Shown one piece after another: positions 51,650 through 62,479 of a stretch of DNA of 64,000 bases (position 1 is the stretch's first letter; every line of letters begins with the position of its first letter). The position numbers were made by a program, and so were the translations under genes. The notes beneath the pieces are model-generated. The model was not told the DNA's origin. It worked only from the letters and a program-made list of their open reading frames with translations, and made no database searches. Where the stretch lies: positions 39,381,473-39,445,472 of the forward strand of contig CM049319.1 in NCBI GenBank assembly GCA_026874595.1, in the 5' to 3' direction. This stretch comes from Sipunculus nudus (lineage: Eukaryota; Annelida; Sipuncula; Golfingiida; Sipunculidae).

Positions 51650-52975
51650 GTTCAGACCGGTGTCTGATCTGCCGGGCCTGCAATATGAGCTCTCGTCCCT
51701 GGGGTTAGAGTGGTGTCCATGGCCTGCAATATAAGCTCTCGCCCCTGGGTATGGAGTGGTGTCCATGGCCTGCAATATGATCTCTCATCCCTGGGTTTAG
51801 AGTGGTCCCCCGGGCCTGCAATATGAGCTCTCGCCCCTGGGTTTAGAGTGGTGTCCATGGCCTGCAGTATAAGCTCTCGCCCCTGGGTATAGCGTGGTGT
51901 CCATAGCCTGCAATATGATCTCTCGTCCCTGGGTCCATGGCCTGCAATATAAGCTCTCGTCTCTGGGTTTAGAGTAGTGTCCCGAGCCTGCAATATGAGC
52001 TCTTGTCCCTGGGTTTAGAGTGGTGTCCAAGGCCTGCAATATGAGCTTTCGTCCACGGGTTTGGAGTTGTCCCCCAGGCCTGCAATATGAGCTCTCATGC
52101 CTGGGTTTAGAGTGGTGTCCAGGACCTGCAATATGTGCTCTCGTCCCTGGGTTTAGAGTGGTGTCCCGGGCCTGCAATGTGAGCTCTCGTCCCTGGGTTT
52201 GGAGTGGTCCCCTGGGCCTGCAATATTAGCTCTCGTCCTCGGGTTTTGAGTGGTCCCCTGGGCCTGCAATATGAGCTCTCGTCTCTGGATTTGGAGATGT
52301 CCCCTGGGCCTGCAAAATGAGCTCTCGTCCCTGGGTTTAGAGTGGTGTCCCGGGCCAGCTAAATGAGCTTTCGTCCCTGGGTTTAGAGTGGTGTCCATGG
52401 CCTGCAATTTAAGCTCTCGTCCCTGGGTTTGGATTGGTCCTCTTGGCTTGCAATATGAACTTTCTCCCTTGGTTTAGTGTGATGTCCCGGTCCTGCAATA
52501 TGAGCTCTCGTGCCTGGGTTTAGAGTGGTCTCCCGGGCCTGCGGTATGAGTTCTCGTTCCTGGTTTTAGAGTGGTGTCCCGGGCCAGGGATACGAGTTCT
52601 CGTCCCTGGGTTCAGAGTGGTGTCCCGGGCCTGGGATATGAGTTCACGTCCTTGGGTTCAGAGTGGGGACCCGGGCCTGCGATATGAGTTCTCGTTCCTG
52701 GTATTATAGTGGTGTCCCGGGCTTGTGATATGAGTTCTCGTCCGTTGGGTTCAGAGTGGTGTCCCGGGCCTGCGATATGAGTTCTCGTTCCTGGTTTTAT
52801 AGTGGTGTCCCGGGCCTTTGATATGAGTTCTCGTCCCTTGGTTCAGAGTAGTGTCCCGGGCCTGGGATATGAGTTCTCGTCCCTGGGTTCAGAGTGGTGT
52901 CCCGGGCCTGCGATATGATTTTTTGTTCCTGGTTTTAGAGTAGTGTCCCGGCCTGCGGTATGAGCTTTCGCCCCC
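51650..52975. repeat. 46-bp minisatellite, about 29 copies, two subfamilies
   Basis: The unit reads GCCTGCAATATGAGCTCTCG followed by TCCCTGGGTTTAGAGTGGTG and TCCCGG. Up to about 52500 the AATATGAGCTCTCG form dominates. Beyond that a GATATGAGTTCTCG form with CCTGGTTTTAGAG takes over. Because 46 is not a multiple of three, the - strand ORFs cycle through frames (motifs such as DTTLNPGTRAHIAGPG) and are not genes. Confidence 0.94.
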
Positions 52976-54949
52976 AGGTTAAGAGACCATGACACAAGCA
53001 CTGATGTTTTACATATTATTTTACATAGGTTTCCAACGGGATTGTTTTCATTGTTCAGGACTGTATATATATATATATATTTGTATATGTCAAAAACATT
53101 TATGTAAAATTATTCAGGACATGTTTTACTGAGGAAGTCGATATATTTCAGGCATAATGTATCCAGAATATAACTGCATGTCAAACTTCCCCGCCATGAC
53201 CGATTTATACATGAATACACTCAGAAATGTAGGCTAACGAGGCTATGATCTGTTTTTATACGCATATCTTTTTTGTCTTTAGGAATAAGTAACTACTTCC
53301 TTCTTCCCAAAACCAAAGAACCTTGCATAAGCACTTGTATGCTCTCAAGGGGGATTTTTTAAAGGCGTTTCACATGTTTAATTAATGGATTTAATAACAG
53401 ATCAAATACTGTATCTTTCCGTACTGAATGAAGTTTGTTTGTATTGCCACTCAACAGATTTGTTTGATGAAAAATGCGAGCTTTATATGGCATGTATATG
53501 GTATATCTTTATTTTCTTATCCAATAAAATATAAAAACAAATCATAGACCGACTGACAACCTTCAGGTTGATATAAGAGTCCATTATCCAACAAGCTGAA
53601 CATTGTCTGTTTGCATTGAAGCCGGCCAAGTTGATGACGGGCCTCTCCCCAGACCCCCGCCCCACTCAGGGACTTCTCATATTGAGCATTATATACAAAC
53701 CACAAGCATATAGTGATGTATATGAGTGTGTGTGTAACACCCGGATAACTACATCTAGCTACAGCTAATACATCTTACCTCCTGCTATTTCAAACCGCAT
53801 TTTAAACTGAAGGATCTGGGAATATGCTCGAAATATGTTTATATGGTTAGACCATTGCAATATCTTATTTAACAGTTTTTTTTATAAACCCGTTCGCTCG
53901 AAAGGTGTCTAAATAAAAAAAGTACTAAATCTCCCTTAAACTCCCCTTGTGGGAAAAAAGTGTGTGTTTTCAATGGTACAAATGCCTTTCTGGTATTTGT
54001 GCAATCTGTAAAAATATTTAAAAAAAATAATCATAACATTGATATTGTATTAGAATATGATAACATATCAAATAAATCTACATCATCATAAAAATACAAA
54101 CAAACGCGCGTGATGACTGAGCAGACATTTGCGGGTTTATGGTAATATATGTCGAAAATCTGTATTGATTTTACAAGCAAATCGCCAAAGACAGTGATAT
54201 AAATATGACAGTAAAATATTTTGAATAAAATTATTTCAGTTTAAAACAGTTTAATATATGTAGGTTTATACATATTTACAGTTGATATCAGTGCGACGCA
54301 CGTGGTCTACTCCTGGGCCTAATGATTTGTTGGTAACAGCTCCAGCACAGAGAAGCAAGCATATACCATACATGTCCTACAAAGGGCTTATTTTGTCCAA
54401 AGCATTCGTCTTATTTTTGTTCTGACTGGTTTAGTTTCCTCCGATGCCATTGTTTTGTTTAACCTTTAAATGATCCTCGTCTTTACTGGAGACTCAATGG
54501 AAGTAAATGTGAGAGGAACTTCTCTACATATTTTAAGAATTAAAAGATAAGTTTTTACGTCCATTTATAAATGGATTTCCCAACTCGAATATTGCTTATA
54601 TCAGCTAAAATAAACTATATTATTAGCGCTTAGCTTCGTTAAGTTATTTTTAACTATAAAGACCGGTTTACTTAATTTATCACTCTTTAATTTTGACACT
54701 GTTCGAGCATTCGACCCGTAAGTCCATCTTAACTACAACGTGGAGACAGGTAGCCCTGCTGCCTCACAGGGTAAATCTAAAAACCTGGATAACGCTCACT
54801 GTTTAATCATAATGAAAAAAATAGTAAAATTACAAAATGGTTGTTATTGGTATAAATTTACACATTATTACCTTCATAATAATATCCATTTTGATATTGT
54901 GTTATCAGAATTGAATATTAATCATCCATCACAATACTTTTTTTATTGT
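52976..54949. other. AT-rich gene-free stretch
   Basis: It contains a short (TA)n at about 53067-53080. No coding or RNA feature was recognised on either strand. Confidence 0.55.
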
Positions 54950-55605
54950 ATATATATAGCCCATGGGCTAGGAAGGGTCACCGTGCACCCCCTCTCGAAT
55001 TTTATGACATAGGTGTTTTTAGATCCCAAAGTATGTCAAATTAATAATTTTAGATGTTAACGGTGATTATTTTTGGATACACTACCCTTTTAGGCCATTT
55101 AAAGAAAACCGCGTCATTACGCACGGCACACGCGGACAGGTAGCCTTGATAAGGGGGTAGGGGTATGTAAGGCCAAAAAAAAATAAAAGGTGTGGTTCTC
55201 AGGCACCGCCCGCGTCAATTTTTAACCCCCGCATCAAAAGTTTTTCTTTTGTTTTTTATCTTTCAAGTAGATCAATAACACGATTTATGTAGTGCTTTTA
55301 CCTGTTTAGCAAAACCATTTGTTATTTTCATGCTTTTCACTGATCATATGACATTTTATCGGAGCATTAAAAAAAGGTAAAAAATAAAATACCGCCCGCC
55401 CGCACCGATTTCTGAAAAAAAGTGCCTGAGAACCATACCTTATTTTTTTGCCTAAATGCTTATAGCTCGCTTAATATTTGTCATATTCACATAAAATTAA
55501 TTATATTGTATTTGTCACAAAGTCAGGGAAAGTCACTGATAAAAATAATCATATAAATGTATGATATATATTTGTTGATTTAGCCATTAATTACGATACT
55601 AATAA
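54950..55605 (-). repeat. Interspersed repeat, inverted copy A
   Basis: Reading on -, this copy matches 59330-59685. It includes 64 identical bases around the CG-rich core (GTAATGACGCGG, CTGTCCGCGTGTGCCGTGCG). Shared landmarks are AGCCCATGGGCT, GGTGCACGGTGACCC, CCTATGTCATAAAAT and ATATTAAGCGAGCTATA. The copy is interrupted at 55171-55452 by a separate element. No coding potential was recognised. Confidence 0.88.
55171..55452. mobile_element. Harbinger-like MITE with TAA target duplication
   Basis: The element is 282 bp. Its ends are inverted: the left end is GGCC, an A-rich run, then AAGGTGTGGTTCTCAGGCAC. The right end, reverse-complemented, is GGC, an A-rich run, then AAGGTATGGTTCTCAGGCAC. 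It is flanked by TAA at 55168-55170 and 55453-55455. The sister repeat at 59462 keeps the uninterrupted site (on -, GGGGTATGTAAATACTTATA) with a single TAA. A 3-bp TAA target and GG-starting ends are typical of PIF/Harbinger. No transposase is present. Confidence 0.82.
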
Positions 55606-58600
55606 AATATTCTGAAAGAATATTGAATTTAACAGCTTTCTTTTTTACTTTTTTCTACAGTGGTTTTTTTATCGAGATGATGTTGACAGTTCTGAAATTC
55701 TAGTGCATTAAAACATTAGTTCCTGATACTGTTACAAATCCTTTTGATAAAGTTATGAATATTTGACCATATACACATGCAATGAATGACCCGCTATTAG
55801 GTCTATTTAATAGTACCCTTTGTATATAAGATGAATGTGGTTTCCAATCTTACTCTCCAGATGCACTTGATTTTTACAGTCATGCTTCCCATATACTAGG
55901 AATAATTATTCGTCTGAACCTGAAGGTGTTTAATGGTTTTAATTGTAATGGGGGCCTTATCTTTGAACACATAATAATCATAAACAATAATTATTTAAAC
56001 ATTCTAATAAATTGAGTACCAATCCGATTTATGCAATCCATCTGAAATATTGTGATGTATTTATCCACAAAATGGAAGACCAAATATTAACAAGATAATT
56101 TACTTACTAGATCCGTAAAGTACCAGATAAATAGTGTTTTGTACTTCACTATCCACACAAGGTTTAAAGTGATGTCAAAAGGAGAAAGAACAAGAAGGCA
56201 TGTACAACAGTTTCAATTATTATACTGAGTTATTAATTACGGCTTTTTCAGCTAAATAACATTATTTGGTGTTGGTTGATTTTTTAATGTTTTTGTTGAT
56301 TTATTTTTTTAAGTTTTTGTAACAATTATATAATGACTGAGTCATATTTTGTCTTGTTCTTTTTAAATGCCTTACCATGTCGCTTTCAGATTTTCTTACA
56401 AGGAAATGAACTTAAATTGTAAACAAATCACACGATCTAAATGTATATTAATGCAATAGAGTGAACATTTTTTATGAAGATTTCTTTTCAATGCAATCGT
56501 AAGTAATAGAAGGACATGGTATAGGAGTATTAACAGCAGCAGGAAAGAAGATGGGTGGAGCTTTCACAGTGACAATACCACACAGGGAGGGGATCATATA
56601 TATCTGTGCTATTTATTGGGAAGAAACTAATTTAAAAACATACGTATCATTTATTATTGTAACAATTACGAAAATTGATGGTGTTAACAGAGAGATGTAT
56701 TTGATATGAAACAATCAGAAGCTATTGGTTCTAAACGAAACGGACAAAGCCGGTGCCCTTACTCTGGACACAGTGTGTTCTGGACACAGTGGATACCTTT
56801 GGGACTACTACTAAATATACAATTTCTAACATGTGCGTCAGAGTGTATCATATTTTTATAGTTTATTTTCTTTCATGTATTTTTATTTCGGTACATACAC
56901 CTGAAAATATTACTCGATCAGCTTCTGTAAAATGGTGTTGTAGATATATAAAATTTGCATGTTAGTTCGCCTGTTTATGACACCTTTTCAAAAGAAATAT
57001 GTTTTATATATTTTCCCTAATGAACATTCGACAGGATTCAGCCCCTAGCACCAATGTTAATAATTTCGTTCTTATATTAAGGCTTCCTGCAATTTCAGTG
57101 CTTTCTTCTGAAATTATAAAACGGAAGACCATGGATATTATATTGCCAAAGGTAGGGTAAGAAAATTCAGTCATTCCTGTTTATACAAAAGACAGGCTTT
57201 AAGGCCTTAAACAGCATGCAGATATATTCCACATGAATTTCACTCAATTAAGCATGTGCACTCACCTTCCTATGCCGGTCCTCTAAACAACTGTTTTTAT
57301 GAAGAATCAATTAGATTTCAGTGCTTACTGCTGGAATTATAAAATCAACGACCATGCATTGTATCGTCAAGTTAATGAAAAATGGACACTCTATTTCTCC
57401 AGGTGAGATCGAGGTAACGGAAGTCCCAATAAAAATTCAAAGTATATACGAGCAGGAAGTTAAAACTTAACATTATTAAAGTGTTCCATTCAAATGACAG
57501 GAGTCATTGCTGAAAATCCGCTTCTTACTAAGCTCTAGTTGAATATTATGTACAAGACAGGTAATATAAGATATGCTAATGGTTCTTTATAGTCCCATCA
57601 TAAATATCCGCTAATAAATACACAATGGCTACTGGGGAGGGGGGGGGGGGGGTACGCAGTCTTACCTTGGGAGATCCTTTCCTGACATATCACTTAGACA
57701 ATTACAATTTTTTATATAAAATTTTATTCAATGCTGATAAAATTTCTCAAATCAAAGATTGCATATGGTAACTTTCGGGTTGTAATCTATTTTTGGCTAA
57801 CCAGTAAAATGTGCGCAACATGTCAGGACATTCTTATTCAATGAAAACACGCTTAGACATTTAGTTATGTGTATTTTTTTCAATGGGAATAACATTTTTG
57901 CTAGATAGTAAGATATATAGGCTTTCTACTTTGTAAAACTGGCAGCTCTAACGCTGCATATGGTCTTATCTAAAAAAAAACTGTTCTAGAAAGCTGGTGT
58001 CACAGTGATCTGTGTCTGACCCAAACTTTCCCACCATGGTATTAATGGTATTTATTATTAGAGAGTCACCAGGATCAACATAAAATGATTATGTTTGAAG
58101 GAATATTCGGTATTAAGAGATAAGGCTATACATTTTTGTCGTAAGGATAAGAAGAGACCGTCGCCAGTCAAATATTAGTACTAAGAAAAAAGTGCAGATT
58201 TCTGAACATGGAGAAAGTTTATTCCGCTCGCATGCAGTTGTGACTTATTTTAGCCGCTAGTGTTCTGGCATTCTGGTCTCACCTGTGACGCAAGCATCAA
58301 GTTGGTGAAACTTGAACCATTACTCCCAGTTTGAATTAATATAATTCCTATGTTTACGGACCACTCACAAAATTTTGACCAGGATTCTAGTATTATTTCA
58401 TCACTGTTGATCCTGGTGTTTGGCAGTAGTATGCGTTCTCGGAGTGCATTTTAGTGTTATTTATATTTACTTTATGCGAATTGAAACTTAAATGGTCGAC
58501 GAAAAAGCAAGATATGTGCAATATAGTCAGGCGTTCCCATATTAGGTATTGCGCAATGCGCATGACCTCATTTAGTTTAGTCCTTCTTCTTGAGGACAAA

Positions 58601-58974
58601 AACTTTACAATTATATCATTACGTACTTATTTATTAGTGTTTACTTGTGTTTACACACTAAGTTTCAAAAGAATGACTGTTTTTGGTATTAGGGAAGCGT
58701 CACTGTGAGGTACATTGAGAGAAGAACATCAAACACCTCATACACGTTATAGAAAGGGTACTCAAAACAGAATTTACATCTTGTCATTCATTGATGTGTA
58801 TATGGTCAAATATTCATCAGTTTATTTTTAAAATGTGTGCTCAGGATTGACAAGTACTAATGTATTCATAAACTAGAACTTCAGAAACGTTAACCTATCT
58901 TGAAAAACATTAACAGCGAAAAGTTTGAAGAAAAACTCTCAAAATTTCTTCAGGTTGTTTTATTAAAATCGTAA
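55606..58974. other. AT-rich gene-free stretch between inverted repeats
   Basis: It holds a G run at 57634-57652 and a weak direct repeat (TTTCAGTGCTT with GAATTATAAAA near 57095 and 57317). Short ORFs such as those near 56753 and 58454 show no recognised domain. Confidence 0.55.
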
Positions 58975-59290
58975 TTACTTGCTTAATCATCAAAAACTTA
59001 TAATACATTTATATGTATTTTTTCGACTATTTGCAAATACAATAAAGTTTATATGAAGTGAATATATCAAATATTAAGCGAGCTATACGCATTGACATAC
59101 CCCTACCCTCTTTTAAAAAAATACCTGTCCGCGAGTGCCGTGCGTTATGACGCGGTTTTGGTTAGCATTAAAGGGTAGTGTATCCTAAATTAACCAATGT
59201 TAACATCTTAATTCATTAATTGAACATACTTTGGGATCATAAACACCTATGTCATAAAATTCCAGATGGGGCGCACGGTGACCCTGTTCA
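58975..59290 (+). repeat. Interspersed repeat, copy B
   Basis: It shares ATATTAAGCGAGCTATA, CATACCCCTACCC, CCTGTCCGCG, GTGCCGTGCGT, CACCTATGTCATAAAAT and GCACGGTGACCC with copies A and C. It is more diverged than A is from C and lacks the AGCCCATGGGCT end. It lies in tandem with copy C, offset by about 360 bp. Confidence 0.85.
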
Positions 59291-59329
59291 ATTCAATATT
59301 TTTTTCAGGATATTTAAATAGTATAGTAA

Positions 59330-59685
59330 TTAATTGCTTAATCTTTAAAAACATATGATACATTTATTTAATTATTTTGTCAGTGACTTTCTCCTACTAT
59401 TTTCTATACAATACAGTTCATTTGAAGTGAATATGTCAAATATTAAGCGAGCTATAAGTATTTACATACCCCTACCCCCTTATCAAGGCTACCTGTCCGC
59501 GTGTGCCGTGCGTAATGACGCGGTTGTCTTTAAATGGCCTAAAAGGATGGTGTGTCCCAAAATAATCAATGTTTACATCTTAATTCATTAACTGGACATA
59601 CTGGAGGATCTAAAAATACCTATGTCATAAAATCCGAGAGGGGGTGCACGGTGACCCTTCCTAGCCCATGGGCTATTATTATATT
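59330..59685 (+). repeat. Interspersed repeat, copy C
   Basis: The same family as copy A in the opposite orientation, and the closest match to it. It retains the intact insertion point of the MITE seen in copy A. It ends at the palindrome AGCCCATGGGCT. The ORFs across it are not conserved between copies. Confidence 0.88.
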
Positions 59686-61039
59686 TCTTCCGTTATTTCA
59701 AAATCCAGAAATAAGTGCACACAGCGTCTGCCCAATCTTTTTGGTTTGATCGGTTATTGTTTAAAGAGTTTGATGGTTCTGGCTAGAAAATATCATTAAC
59801 CCTATCCACATAAGGAATATTGCTGGAAGAACTTTTTAAACTAAAGCCTGTTTATATTTCAATTGTTAAATTTTATATAACAGAAATATTCAGTTAAATT
59901 ATCAGACAGCCCACAACTGAATCCGCCTTACATAAACCAACCTATAGGTGAGTTATACATGGGGAGACCGTATATGCATTCTTCGTTTGGTGACTAGAGG
60001 TACGGCTTACCTCGCCTCTCTTATTCCTATAGTCCTGTGTAAATTTGTGTGTACTCATCCAGGTGTTGTGCCGATGTCGGTCATGAATGTATAAACTGTT
60101 CACAAACTGTTTTGAATAATCCGAACACCCAGAGCCATCTGAGGTCGTGGAGGGTATTTTATATTAGACTTCGTATTTGAAAGGATATCGAAAATGCCAT
60201 CGCCTATATTGTAATATTGAGCAGTCGTCCTGTTTTTTTTTTTCTTTTCCACAAAGTCAAAAGCAGAAAGTGAGGAAACCGGATTTAGAATGTGTATACC
60301 ACGTTTTCCTTGTCACTGGATTTTAGCATTTTTTCCCCTCACATAACAATGACCGTGGATTACTGGCTTAGATATACTGATATGGTTAAAATGTAAACTT
60401 AACGAACATTTTCTCGAAAAAATCATCTATCGAGAATCGATGTGTAGTTGAAGGTTGAAAGGTGGACGTTTTGACCGTGTTGCATGATTATGGGTACACC
60501 CGAAATTTCTTGTATTAACGGACAATGTCGCCAGGTAGCTGGATTTTGGTGAGTGACCAATGGTGGGTTCTCTTGAGGCATTGAGGCCAAATGCCGCGTA
60601 ACCAGTGTATGATCGTTAAATAAGAATGATAGATACGTGTTCTCCGGATGGCATCTGACAGATTCTGTTGATGGGATTGAGAGAAGATGGAGTGCTCTCG
60701 CGACCTCCCGTGCTCCATTCCTGAGATTGCTATGGAACCTTTTTTTGCTAGATTTACGATGGGTCTGCTGTAGTCATATGCTGCAAAACAAATGGGACAT
60801 TTTTATTGCATTCCTTTTGGCTTTTAAGAGGATGCCTTGCCTGACTAAATGTCAATGTTTAGCTTTAGGTTTAATGTTTTTCTAACAAACAATACGGGGA
60901 TATTGCATGGGTGGTCGTCTGATTATATCATGAGGAAGATAGCGCTATCTGCCTCGTCAAAGGCCAGTTTTTGGTTAATTCTTAACCTGTAAAAATGAAT
61001 GCAGTAACAACCAGAGCCAAAATATTAAGTTCAACTGGG
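59686..61039. other. Gene-free stretch
   Basis: Mostly AT-rich; moderately complex sequence at about 60500-60880 carries overlapping short ORFs on both strands without a recognised domain. Confidence 0.5.
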
Positions 61040-61900
61040 GTTTATGTGAACAGTGATTAAGAATGCCATCAGCAGCCCGCGTCCGTGTTGTAAATCGCGG
61101 GTTGGGCTTCATGAAGCGGCCTACGGCTTTGTACTTTTAACAAATCAGAGATGAATTAGTCAGACTTGATATACGGCCATGCCCCGCGCTCAGTTAAATA
61201 TTGGGCCAAGCTTTTTATAGCGGAGTCACTGATTAGTTCTACTCATCAATGTCTCAACATCAGCGACCTTTCTGGTCATATTTTTGAAAAGGTGTCACGA
61301 CAACACATAAACCACCGCTGGGTTGGCCATTGTTAGATGAGCTGTAGCCGGAGCTCGCGTTCTGCTCCAGATGATATTGTGTCTGCCTGGGTCAAAAACA
61401 CAAAACCTGTCACTTCTGCAGAGGCTTGTAATTTACAGACGTGCATGCTTTCAGCAAGATCTATATAAACTATAAAGCTGATTTATTTGCTATACGGGGC
61501 TGTCAGTGTAAGTGAAGATTGGTCTGATCGGTTTTAGAATGATAGTTCCTTTACTTCATGCAGGCTACTTTTCGGAGCGGATTGAGAAATTTCTTTCTAA
61601 TTTATTTTAACCCAAATGTGCGGAGAAGTTTGATTACTGATATGCTCATTCCTACATATTGTTTTCATGGCAGCTTGCCACGTGACCATAGTCCGGGTAT
61701 GAGTGACTGTTAAGCCCGTGGGCCATGGAGGGTCTTTCATCATAAATTTCTGCGGCGTCTAGCTTGCATTAAGACATTAGCACCGCCTCAGAAAGGTGTC
61801 TATATATTTTATGGCTTTCTTTGATTTCCTTGACTGTCTCTCTCAAAGTCGTGGCCCGTCCCGGGTTCAGGCGGCTCCTCAACACGGACTGTGGTAATTT
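61040..61900. promoter_or_regulatory. Possible intronic regulatory island
   Basis: GC-richer, complex sequence with an inverted pair CCCGCG / CGCGGG near 61076-61100, homeodomain-like TGAATTAGTC, a TATATAAAC motif near 61463 and CACGTGACC near 61679. No supported ORF. It could be an enhancer or an unrecognised exon; conservation would decide. Confidence 0.33.
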
Positions 61901-62479
61901 AATTGACAACGTTCATCTTAGTGTCAGACCAAATCGTGTCAACACAAAAATTTACTCAATGGCTCGGTTTAACTTTAGCTCTCTAAAGCATTGTACATCG
62001 ATTTACAAGAATTTTGAATAAAAAAAAATGCCATTTTGATTTATAACTAAAATTGTATATAACCTTTATAGTCTATATAGACAACACATGAGGGAAAATC
62101 AATACTGGTAATTCATTCTCCGTTGATATGGTCCATTTGTTATGACAGTAAAATTGTGTCTACACTAGCTTGAATTTCAATATATTATTCCATGCGTGTT
62201 TGAACCCCCCCCCCCCCCCCCCCATAGTCATTTGTTTTGAATATCTGATTTATGGTGAAAATATAGTATCTGACAAGATAATATGCAAATGTTAGTGGCG
62301 TCACCAAAAACGATGGCAAGCAAAAAGTTTTTGTAAAAGGTTTCATCCTTTTATTTGATCCAGTTTCGACGTTTCGACATATTGTAGGAGTGCAGGTAAC
62401 CGTTTTGATGACTATAAATTATATAGTGTATGGTAAATATATTCAGTAAGATGAAATTTTGATTCATTCATGAGCTAAC
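61901..62479. other. Gene-free stretch with a C run
   Basis: A run of 19 C residues lies at 62205-62223. The rest is AT-rich with no feature seen. Confidence 0.65.

Noticed and set aside
51652-52407. Overlapping - strand ORFs with TTLNPGTRAHIAGPG-like repeats
   Set aside because: They arise from the 46-bp minisatellite, which is not a multiple of three, so they overlap in different frames.
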